Below are positions 57,065 to 64,000 of a stretch of 64,000 nucleotides of DNA, in pieces. The notes under the pieces were generated by a model. That model was not told where the DNA came from. It saw only the letters and a program-made list of their open reading frames with translations, and did no database searches. Source of the DNA: Solirubrobacter soli DSM 22325 (GTDB lineage Bacteria > Actinomycetota > Thermoleophilia > Solirubrobacterales > Solirubrobacteraceae); the NCBI RefSeq assembly GCF_000423665.1, contig NZ_AUIK01000008.1, positions 372,001-436,000 of the forward strand, given 5' to 3'. Position 1 is the first letter of the stretch. Every line of letters begins with the position of its first letter. A program made the position numbers and the translations under genes.

Positions 57065-57406
57065 GTGATCGAATACCAAGAGCGGCTGCGCAGCATGGCG
57101 CTCAGCGACGATCAATTCGTTGGGTCGGTGCTCGGGATGGGCCAGGACACGATCGAGATCTCGCGCCTGGACGCCAAGACACACGCCCTGGTCAGGCTCG
57201 CCGCGCTGCTGGCCGTCGGCGCCGCCCAAAGCTCGTACAGCGACGGCGTCGAGCGCGCGCTCGCCTCCGGCGCGAGCGTCGACGAGATCGTCGGCCTGCT
57301 CATCGCGATCGCCCCATCGGTCGGCCTCGGACGCGTCGTCGCCGCCGCGCCCGAGCTCGGCCTCGCGCTCGGCTACGACGTCGAGGCCGCACTCGAGTCG
57401 GCCTAG
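57065..57406 (+). CDS. Carboxymuconolactone-decarboxylase-like protein lacking the Cys pair
   Basis: A small helical protein of 113 residues (125 if the ATG at 57029 is used). The segment LDAKTHALVRLAALLAVGAAQSSY and GASVDEIVGLLIAIAPSVGLGRVVAAAPELGLALGYD (marked by ALVRLAALLAVG and GLGRVVAAAPE) fits the CMD/AhpD fold. The CxxC motif of AhpD peroxidases is absent, so peroxidase chemistry is unlikely. GTG 57065 is preferred because the dyad at 57014-57031 would then sit at -42.5 of a leaderless transcript; this is an inference. Confidence 0.7.
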   Translation: MIEYQERLRSMALSDDQFVGSVLGMGQDTIEISRLDAKTHALVRLAALLAVGAAQSSYSDGVERALASGASVDEIVGLLIAIAPSVGLGRVVAAAPELGLALGYDVEAALESA

Positions 57407-57512
57407 CCTCCGCCGGGGGGTTGCCGAGCTCACGGGCGGCTCGACGACGACCTGGCTGCCTCGCGGAAATCTGGGGAGGCTGATCGTCGGAAGCGAACGT
57501 GGCGTGTTCGGT

Positions 57513-57530
57513 CATCCGTATCGCATGATG
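57513..57530. promoter_or_regulatory. LAL-type operator, site G (second SulP)
   Basis: CATCCGTATCGCATGATG. Its centre is exactly 41.5 bp before the GTG start of the SulP gene at 57563, the same spacing as site B. Confidence 0.55.
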
Positions 57531-57562
57531 CTCGCTGGTCCCGGTGGGTTGAGACTCCGGTT

Positions 57563-59227
57563 GTGAGAGGGCTCCCTGTGTGGTTGCGCGGCTATGACCG
57601 TGCGTGGCTGCCGGTCGATGTGGTGGCCGGGTTGACGATCTGGGCGTTGATGGTTCCGCAAGCGATGGCGTACGCCGGGATCGCGGGGGTGCCGGTTCAG
57701 AACGGCCTCTACGTGATGCCGCTCGCGGTCGTCGGATACGCGCTGTTCGGGAGCTCACGTCACCTCTTCGTCGGCCCCAGTGCGACGGTCGCGACGCTGT
57801 CCGCGTCGTCGGTGGCGGTCGTCGCGACGGCGAGCACGGGCTCGGCGGAGTACGTCGCGCTGACCACGGCGCTGACGTTGATGGTGGGCGTGATCTATCT
57901 CGCCGGGGGTCTTGCGCGGCTGGGTTTCATCGCCCGCTTCTTCGCGCGGCCGGTGCTCGAGGGCTTCATCGTCGGGCTCGGTCTGTACATCGCGATCGGG
58001 CAGTTGCCGAAGGTGGTGGGGATCGCGAAGCCGTCGGGCGACACGCTGTCGGTGCTCGTGAACACGATCGCCGACGTCGGCAGCTGGGAGTGGTCGACGG
58101 TCGCCGTCGGGCTGATCGGCCTGGTCGCGCTGTTCGCGCTCGCGCGCTTCGCGCCGAAACTGCCCGGCGTGATCATCGTGGTCGTCCTCGCGGTGCTCGC
58201 GGTCAAGGCGCTCGACTTGCAGGACCACGGCGTGGCGATCGTCGGAGACGTGCCGACGGGCTTTCAGTTCGTGTCGTTGTCGAGCGTCTCGGCGAGCGAG
58301 CTCGTCGAGATGCTCCCGGGCGCGCTGGCGATCGTGATCGTGGGCCTGGCCCAGTCGCTCGCGATCGCCAAGAGCTACGCCGCGAAGTACCACTACGCCG
58401 TCGACGCCAACCGCGAGATGCTGGGCTACGGCGCCGCGAACGTCGGCACCGGCGCGCTGCAGGGCTACACCGTCACTGGCGGGCTCTCACCGTCGGCGAC
58501 GGCCGAACGCGTCGGCGCGAAGTCCCCGGTCGCGTTCCTCGTGACCGCGCTGATGGCGCTGCTCACGATCCTGTTCCTCGCCGGGTTGTTCGCCGACCTG
58601 CCGGAGGCGATCCTCGGCGCGATCGTGATCTGGGCGGTGTCGGGGATGATCAAGTTCGAGCGCGTCCTGCAATACCGGCGCGCCAAGTCGCTCGAGTTCT
58701 GGGCGGCACTGGGCGCCCTGCTCGGGGTCGTCGTGATCGACATCCTCCCCGGCGTCGCGATCGGGGTCGCCCTCAGCTTCGTCCTGCTGATCCACGCGAT
58801 CGACCATCCGCACATCGCCCTGCTGGGGCGCAGCAGCGACGGCTCGCGCTTCGTCGACCTCGATGATGACGCCGACGCGACGGCGATCCCCGGCGTGCTG
58901 ATCCATCGCTTCGAGGCGGAGCTGATCTTCGCCAACGCGGACCTCTTCCACGACGACGTGCTCGCGCGCGTTCACGCCGCCGAGCCGCGGCCCAGCACGG
59001 TCGTTCTCGACTTCGAGGCGGTCGGCCATGTGGACGTGACCGGCGGGGAGGCGTTGCGGTCACTGCACGACAGCCTGGTGACGCTCGGGGTCCGGCTGAT
59101 CGTCGCGCGCGCCAAGAGCAATGTGCGCGGCGCGCTCCATCGCCACGGGGTCGCGGACGTCATCGGCGAGGAGAACTTCACGCCGACCGTCGAACGCGCC
59201 GTCGACCGCACGCTGACCATGCGCTGA
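57563..59227 (+). CDS. SulP-family anion transporter with STAS domain, chromosomal copy
   Basis: Paralogue of the island SulP (42928) with the same architecture: SulP core of about 12 helices beginning WALMVPQAMAYA, then a C-terminal STAS domain with VVLDFEAVGHVDVTGG. It has 554 residues with a GTG start. Long stretches are identical to the island copy, and the nucleotide sequences are also very similar, so one is a fairly recent duplicate of the other. No RBS is visible before the GTG, and an LAL-type dyad is centred 41.5 bp upstream. Probable sulfate uptake, fitting the nearby sulfatase. Confidence 0.93.
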   Translation: MRGLPVWLRGYDRAWLPVDVVAGLTIWALMVPQAMAYAGIAGVPVQNGLYVMPLAVVGYALFGSSRHLFVGPSATVATLSASSVAVVATASTGSAEYVALTTALTLMVGVIYLAGGLARLGFIARFFARPVLEGFIVGLGLYIAIGQLPKVVGIAKPSGDTLSVLVNTIADVGSWEWSTVAVGLIGLVALFALARFAPKLPGVIIVVVLAVLAVKALDLQDHGVAIVGDVPTGFQFVSLSSVSASELVEMLPGALAIVIVGLAQSLAIAKSYAAKYHYAVDANREMLGYGAANVGTGALQGYTVTGGLSPSATAERVGAKSPVAFLVTALMALLTILFLAGLFADLPEAILGAIVIWAVSGMIKFERVLQYRRAKSLEFWAALGALLGVVVIDILPGVAIGVALSFVLLIHAIDHPHIALLGRSSDGSRFVDLDDDADATAIPGVLIHRFEAELIFANADLFHDDVLARVHAAEPRPSTVVLDFEAVGHVDVTGGEALRSLHDSLVTLGVRLIVARAKSNVRGALHRHGVADVIGEENFTPTVERAVDRTLTMR

Positions 59228-59241
59228 CATCTCGAGCATCG

Positions 59242-59475
59242 ATGGCCCTCGTGCGCGACGGCCGCGCGCTTGACGCCGCCCTGCGCGCCGTGCGGCGTGG
59301 CGTGCTGCTGGACCTCGGCCACGGCTCCGGCGGCTTCTCGTTCCCCGGCGCGGAGCTCACCCCAAGCACGGTTCCGCTGCCCGCCCCCTTGGGCGACGCT
59401 GAGCCCCGAAGCAAGGACGCGAGATCCGGCGTTTCTCCGCGGGCGCTCGCGGCCGCAGTTCGGCTCGCTCCCTGA
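59242..59475 (+). pseudogene. Remnant of an amidohydrolase-type gene
   Basis: A 77-codon frame whose middle, RRGVLLDLGHGSGGFSFPGAE, resembles the GVIFDVGHGGGSF segment of dihydroorotase/deacetylase-type amidohydrolases. The rest of such an enzyme (about 350 residues) is missing and the ends do not match. It begins 14 bp after the SulP stop. Probably a scrap left by a deletion; it could be a chance resemblance. Confidence 0.3.
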
Positions 59476-59484
59476 ACTGCCGGC

Positions 59485-59931
59485 TCAAGCGGCGGAGCGC
59501 GCCTCGACGGCCCTGACCGTCTTTTCGAACTGGCCGCCGAAGACGCGCTTGCCGACCAGCCCGAGCAGCACGCCGATCACGCGCCCCTTGAGGTTCTTGC
59601 CCTCGCGCACGACGACCACGTCGATGCCGGTCGTGCCGTCGGCCCGCCGCTCGAACGTGTAGGTGTGACCGGACGCGCCGCCCCAGGTGTTCGAGTCGGT
59701 CGTCGTCATGCGGATGCGGTTCGGGTCCGACCAGTCGTAGTGCAAGCGCTCCCACGCCGGGCCTTTGCCCTCCGTCACATCGGCCCAGTCAGGTCCCTGG
59801 TCGTGCACCTTGAGCTGGCTGTCGTCGGTGTTGCCGAAGAGCTCCGAGCGGCCCGGCCCAAAGTCGGTCACCGCGGCGACGAACTGCTCCGGCGTCGCGG
59901 TGGTCGTGGTGGTGAAGTGGATCGTTGGCAT
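59485..59931 (-). CDS. SRPBCC-fold protein (polyketide cyclase/START-like)
   Basis: A 148-residue soluble protein. It opens MPTIHFTTTTTATPEQFVAAVTDFGPGRSELF, has W...NTWGGASGHTYTFE in the middle and ends with a long C-terminal helix (KRVFGGQFEKTVRAVEA). This is the SRPBCC helix-grip pattern, which binds lipids or hydrophobic ligands. No catalytic role can be read from it. It is convergent with the upstream remnant and separated by 194 bp, in which I see no feature, from the next gene on the same strand. Confidence 0.75.
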   Translation of the reverse strand: MPTIHFTTTTTATPEQFVAAVTDFGPGRSELFGNTDDSQLKVHDQGPDWADVTEGKGPAWERLHYDWSDPNRIRMTTTDSNTWGGASGHTYTFERRADGTTGIDVVVVREGKNLKGRVIGVLLGLVGKRVFGGQFEKTVRAVEARSAA

Positions 59932-60125
59932 GCGTACTCCCTGATCGTGTATTGGCAGAGGCCATCGTCGATGTTGCCGGCGATCGACGTCGGCTCCAGC
60001 GGCGAATCGGGGCCGGGAAATCGGGATCCCACACGTTGACGTCGCCGTTGGTGTCGAATCGCCCAGCGCCGGTTCCAGAACGCGCGCGCGGGTCCTTGGA
60101 GCGACGAGCGGGTGCGGTGCCGCGA

Positions 60126-60788
60126 TCAGGTGGTTCCGGATGCTCCGGAGCGCAGGAACGCGATCACGGCGAGTACCCGGCGATGCCGTTCGCGCGACTC
60201 GGGGAGCCCGAGCTTGAGGAAGATCTGCTTGATATGGGCCTCTACCGTGCGCTCCGTGACGAAGATGCGGGCGGCGATGGCGCGGTTGGAGAGTCCCTCG
60301 GCGAGCAGCGAGAGCACCTCGCGCTCGCGGTCGGTCAGCTCCGCGAGTGGATCCTCGCGACGGCGTCTCCCGACGAGCCGCGAGACGATCGTCGGATCGA
60401 TCACCGTCTCGCCTTCGTCGATGCGTCGCAGCGCGTCGACGAGCACGGCGATATCGAAGACGCGGTCCTTGAGCAGGTAACCGATCTTCTCGGGGTGCTC
60501 CTCGAGCAGCCGCATCGCGTAGGAGGGCTCGACGTACTGGGAGAGGACGAGCACGCCGACGGCGGGATGCTGCGTCCTGATCCGCTGGGCGGCGACGAGG
60601 CCTTCATCGGTGTGTGTCGGCGGCATTTTGATGTCGACGATCGCGACGTCCGGCTTGGTCGCGGCGACCTTGCGCAGGAGGGCGTCGCCGTCTGCGACCT
60701 GCTCGACGACTTCGACGCCCGCGTCCTCGAGCAGCCGTACGAGCCCTTCGCGGGTGAGCATCGTGTCCTCGGCGACCACTACGCGCAT
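60126..60788 (-). CDS. NarL/LuxR-family response regulator, second
   Basis: A 220-residue regulator. The receiver has EDT near residues 6-8 and the phospho-Asp in VAIVDIKMPPTHTDEG, a long loop often seen in actinobacterial NarL proteins. The HTH reads LTDREREVLSLLAEGLSNRAIAARIFVTERTVEAHIKQIFLKLGL (marked by LTDREREV and VEAHIKQIF). It overlaps the kinase gene by 10 bp. The target is unknown; a solute-binding lipoprotein gene is divergent from the pair. Confidence 0.92.
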   Translation of the reverse strand: MRVVVAEDTMLTREGLVRLLEDAGVEVVEQVADGDALLRKVAATKPDVAIVDIKMPPTHTDEGLVAAQRIRTQHPAVGVLVLSQYVEPSYAMRLLEEHPEKIGYLLKDRVFDIAVLVDALRRIDEGETVIDPTIVSRLVGRRRREDPLAELTDREREVLSLLAEGLSNRAIAARIFVTERTVEAHIKQIFLKLGLPESRERHRRVLAVIAFLRSGASGTT

Positions 60789-62479
60789 GGGATCTCGACC
60801 CGCAGTCTGCCGTGTTCGAGGCTCGTCCCTCCGCCCAGCGCGCCGACGCGGTCTGCGGCCTGCACGCTCAGCGGTGCCTCGACCGGGCCGAGGTCGACCA
60901 CGAGCATGCCCCCGTCGCGGTACACGTCGACCTCGACGTACTCGCCCGCAGCACCGGCGATCGCCTCCGCGACGACGATGTAGGCGGCCCGCTCGATCGC
61001 TTCAGCGAAGCGCTCGCCGGGCAACTCGCGGATCTCGACGGGAAGTGGGGCGTCGTCGGCGAGGGTCTCGAGCGCCGGGCCGAGCCCAGCCTCGGTGAGG
61101 ATCGCGGGATAGATGCCATGCGCGAGCTCGCGCAGCTCGGTGAGCGCCGCTTGTACCCGGTCACACGACGTCGCGAGCACGGCCGCGGCGTCCGCGTCGC
61201 CGCCGGCCTCGGCGGCCGCACGGGCCAGCCGCAGCTCGAAGGAGACGGCAAGCAGGCGTTGCTGCGCCCCGTCATGGAGGTCGCGTTCGATACGCCGGCG
61301 CGCCGTGTCGCCCGCCTCGACGATGCGCGCGCGTGACGCGCGAAGGTCCTCGAGCTGGGCGAGGACGCCGGCTCGCAGCCGTTCGTTGTCCACCGCCAGT
61401 CGCGCGGCGGTTCCGACCCGGCGCTCGAGCTCGCTCGCTCCCGTGAGCGCCGCGTCGTGGACGACGATGGCGATCGGCTCGCCGTTGCGGACGATCGCCG
61501 TCTTGGCCCGCCGGTGTTCGCGCTCGAGGTCGACCGGATGTCCTTCGGCGTCGACGAAGCGCTGCGGACCGGGCTGCGGGTAGGCGACTTCGAGCCGCGG
61601 ATCGCCGAGCGCGCTCGCGAGCGCCGCCCGCAGCGAGCCGGGCTCGGGCGTCTCGCCGAGGTCGGCCGCGAGCCGTGAGATGGCGGCCCGTGTCGCCCTG
61701 GCTCGCGCGACCGTCCAGGCCACGCCCGCCGCCAGCGCGATGTACGCCGCAGCTCGCGCCTCGAAGACCTCGTGGAAGGCACCGCGCCGCGGGTCCTCGA
61801 GCGGATCGCCCAGGAGGACGATCAGGTGCGCGGTCTCAGCCGCGGCGACGAGCGCCGCGGGGGCGAGCACGCTCCATGTGGCCGCCCGCGCAGGCCCGCT
61901 CGCCCGCCACAGCAGCCAGCACGCGCAGAGGGCAACCAGCGGCCACGCCGCGAGCGAGAACCGCAGCCAGACGTCCTCGAGCAATCGCGCGAGCCCTGCG
62001 TCGGCGTGGACGAGGAAGTCGTTGACGGTGCAGTTGCTCCAGCAGTTGGGATCGAGGAACGGATCGCGCACCACGGCAACCCCGACGCTGAAAGCGGCGG
62101 TAGTCGCGTAGGCGACCAGGACGGCCGCGCGCGCCGCGCGGCTCGCCATCACGCCCGCGAGCACGAGCTGCACGACCAGCGGAAGGAGGAACGGCGCCAC
62201 GACCATCGCGACGCTGCGGGCGAAGGCCGGCCCGGTAACCCAGCCGACCCAGTCCGCGGCGAGCCAGACGACGCCGATCAGCGTCGTCAGCGCGCCGATC
62301 GGTCGCCGCTCGCGCGCGAGCAGGCCGGCGGCAATCAGGCCGAGCCCGGCGGTGAGATCGAGCGCCGACGCGCCCACCGACAGCGAGGCGTGGGTCGTCG
62401 CCACGTTGATACCCAACGCGATCGGCACCGATGCGGCACCGAACGCGATCGCCACCGCCGGCAGCAGGAGCGGGCGCAC
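60779..62479 (-). CDS. Sensor histidine kinase with degenerate ATPase domain
   Basis: A 566-residue membrane kinase of HisKA_3 type. GTG 62479 is chosen because the first helix follows directly (VRPLLLPAVAIAFG); the frame is open 55 codons further. About eight helices occupy residues 5-290. The phospho-acceptor His is in RRRIERDLHDGAQQRLLAVS. The ATPase part is odd: the N box reads YIVVAEAIAGAAGE without the essential Asn, and the G box is reduced to DRVGALGGG near a short C-terminus. Autophosphorylation may be weak or absent. It overlaps its response regulator gene. Confidence 0.85.
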   Translation of the reverse strand: MRPLLLPAVAIAFGAASVPIALGINVATTHASLSVGASALDLTAGLGLIAAGLLARERRPIGALTTLIGVVWLAADWVGWVTGPAFARSVAMVVAPFLLPLVVQLVLAGVMASRAARAAVLVAYATTAAFSVGVAVVRDPFLDPNCWSNCTVNDFLVHADAGLARLLEDVWLRFSLAAWPLVALCACWLLWRASGPARAATWSVLAPAALVAAAETAHLIVLLGDPLEDPRRGAFHEVFEARAAAYIALAAGVAWTVARARATRAAISRLAADLGETPEPGSLRAALASALGDPRLEVAYPQPGPQRFVDAEGHPVDLEREHRRAKTAIVRNGEPIAIVVHDAALTGASELERRVGTAARLAVDNERLRAGVLAQLEDLRASRARIVEAGDTARRRIERDLHDGAQQRLLAVSFELRLARAAAEAGGDADAAAVLATSCDRVQAALTELRELAHGIYPAILTEAGLGPALETLADDAPLPVEIRELPGERFAEAIERAAYIVVAEAIAGAAGEYVEVDVYRDGGMLVVDLGPVEAPLSVQAADRVGALGGGTSLEHGRLRVEIPCA

Positions 62480-62599
62480 GCGAGAAGTCTCCCAGCCGCG
62501 CGCCCCACGCGAACTGTTGCCAGCACGAACGCGGTAGGAGAGACTGCTCGTGCCTGCCACGATGTGGTCGTGTCGGCCACGGCGTAGCGTCGGGCATCG

Positions 62600-64000
62600 A
62601 CATGCGCGTCCCAATACGCCATCTGGCCGTCTTCGCGAGTGCACTCGCCGTGGGAGGGTGCGGCTTCGGCGGCGGTGGGGGGACCAAGGCGGGCGGCCCG
62701 AGTGGGCCCGTCACCTTGCAGATGGCGTCGACCGACGACGTGAATAGCCCTACCGCCGACTACGCCCGCTACTTCGCAGCGCGCGTCCGAGAACTGTCCG
62801 ACGGCCGTGTGCGCATCAAGCTCAGGCCCGACGCCGGCAAGGTGGGCGCCGACTATTACACCCACCTCGCCGGGTCGGTCACAAGCGGCAGGTTCGAACT
62901 CGGGATCATCCCGTCGCACACGTGGGATCTGCTCGGCGTCACGAGCCTGCGCGCCCTCAACGCGCCGTTTCTGATCACGAATCAGGCGTTGCTGGCTGAC
63001 GTGATCTCCGGCGGGTTGGCAACGACGATGCTGTCCGGACTCGAGCGCGCGGACCTCGTGGGACTGGCCCTGCTGCCCGGGCCACTGGTGCACCCGTTCG
63101 GATACGACCGGCCGCTCCTCGACGTCGAGGACTACCGGGGCCAGGTCCTGTGGGCGGACGAGTCGCGGACGACCGAGGCGCTGCTGCGCGCGCTCGGAGC
63201 GCGTTCGGTCCGCGGGCAGCCTGTCGATCGCGAGTTGCAGGGAGGCTTGGCCTTTCCCTTTGCCTCGATGGCGGAGGCGAAGGGCGCGGCGAACGTCACG
63301 CTGTATCCGACTCTCGAGTCGCTCGTGATCGGCGCGCGCGCATACAAGCGTCTCGACAAACACCAGCGGGCGATCCTCATGCAGGCGGCCGCGGAGACGC
63401 GCGCGCTCGCGATCAGGACGATCCCGAGCGACGCCGCGGCGGCGCGCGAGTTCTGCGCCAACGCCCCCGGGACGACCCGGGGCCTGGTATTGGCGAGCTC
63501 GGCGCAGCTGGCGGCACTCGAAGCCGCGGCGGCCCCCGTTTATGCAGAGCTCGAGCGCGACCCGCTCACCCGGTCCGTGATCGCCGGGATCCGGGCACGC
63601 GAACGGGCGCTTCCGGCGGCGGAGCCGCCGCGTTCATGCCCCGGCGAGGCTGCGACCCCGATCACCGGCAAGGCGAGCTCGGCGCTCGACGGCGTCTACC
63701 GCTTCGAGCTCACCGACCCACAGATCCGCACCGAGGCGTCCGACCCCGAATTCGTCAAGGAGTTTCACGGCGTCTACACCTACACGTTGTCCGGCGGCAA
63801 GTACTGCTACGAGCAGAAGATGCCGGACGGGCGGACCTACCCGAACCCGAATTTCACCCCTGGCGAATGCGGGATCTATCGGCTCAGCGGGGATCGCATG
63901 ATGATGTCGACGCGCACCGGCGAGCCGGTGACGTTGCGCTGGAGCAGGTCCGCGGGCGGCGACCTGCGCCTGAAGGTGATCAGCTCAGGCTCGTGGGGGC
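62600..64000 (+). CDS. TRAP-type solute-binding lipoprotein (3' end outside window)
   Basis: A frame of 467 codons open to the right edge. It has a lipoprotein signal with lipobox LAVGGC (Cys20), then a DctP/TRAP periplasmic-binding-like domain: TLQMASTDDVNSP, the YTHLAGSVTSGRFELGIIPSHTW segment, and ARYKRL-like ARAYKRLDKHQRAIL. After about residue 340 there is an extra C-terminal domain (GVYRFELTDPQIRTE, YTYTLSGGKYCYEQK) with two cysteines, found on some actinobacterial members. No TRAP membrane subunits are in view. Divergent from the two-component pair at 60126-62479, it may be their sensor partner or target. Confidence 0.75.

Noticed and set aside
59229..59245. CATCTCGAGCATCGATG after the second SulP, resembling the LAL-type dyad
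   Set aside because: It is 17 bp and lacks the G-rich right half; it overlaps the SulP stop region and no intact gene follows.

Overview
The window is very GC-rich and densely coded, with many GTG starts and many 4-bp gene overlaps. Gene content (mprAB-htrA-like cluster, MoxR/DUF58/VWA operon, egtB-egtD, MMPL exporters, several LuxR-type systems, secreted M23 and S53 peptidases, DUF2252) fits a free-living actinobacterium, most likely a soil Thermoleophilia/Solirubrobacterales-type organism. That placement is an inference from gene content and style, not from a marker gene.

Layout. 0-14 kb: end of an ATP-dependent DNA ligase, gpsA, a protein with an eCIS-cargo-like motif, a polysaccharide deacetylase, a MarR-controlled ABC exporter, a two-gene envelope unit (Vps62-like membrane protein and SGNH hydrolase), a TetR/MMPL divergent pair, glycerate kinase and an HxlR regulator. 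14-15 kb: a REP-associated tyrosine transposase (RAYT) bracketed by its palindromes; the same palindrome recurs at 411-451 and 34272-34403 and often supplies stop codons. 15-24.5 kb: a secreted deacetylase, an MprAB-like two-component system, HtrA-like protease and a MoxR-VWA-DUF58-VWA operon whose gaps are bridged by two tiny overlapping ORFs. 24.6-31 kb: phosphoesterase, EfeO-like lipoprotein, DyP peroxidase, egtB-egtD. 31-39.5 kb: DUF1998-type helicase, VanY and M23 peptidases, GGDEF/EAL protein, a 30-residue small ORF with its own RBS and terminator, a DUF5317-like protein, an MFS transporter and tRNA-Phe.

39.5-47.26 kb is an integrated element. The 3' part of tRNA-Phe (45 bp) is repeated exactly at 47212-47256, with arm-like sites just inside both ends. 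No integrase remains. The cargo is a decayed IS21, DUF2252, a SulP transporter, a small membrane protein and an S53 protease. 47.3-51.4 kb holds a LuxR-type two-component system and an MMPL exporter. 51.5-59.2 kb holds FGE plus sulfatase, a DUF6325-like protein, a large LAL (MalT-like) regulator, a carboxymuconolactone-decarboxylase-like protein and a second SulP closely similar to the one in the island. 59.2-64 kb: a gene scrap, an SRPBCC protein, a NarL-type two-component system with a degenerate kinase ATPase domain, and a solute-binding lipoprotein running off the window.

The most interesting signal is an 18-bp dyad (close to CATCCCATCGGGGCGATG) found seven times between 41 and 57.5 kb, both inside the island and around the LAL regulator and its neighbours. 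At three genes its centre lies 41.5-42.5 bp before the start codon, suggesting class-II activation of leaderless transcripts. This points to one LAL-controlled regulon joining a sulfatase/FGE pair, two SulP transporters, DUF2252, a secreted protease and others.
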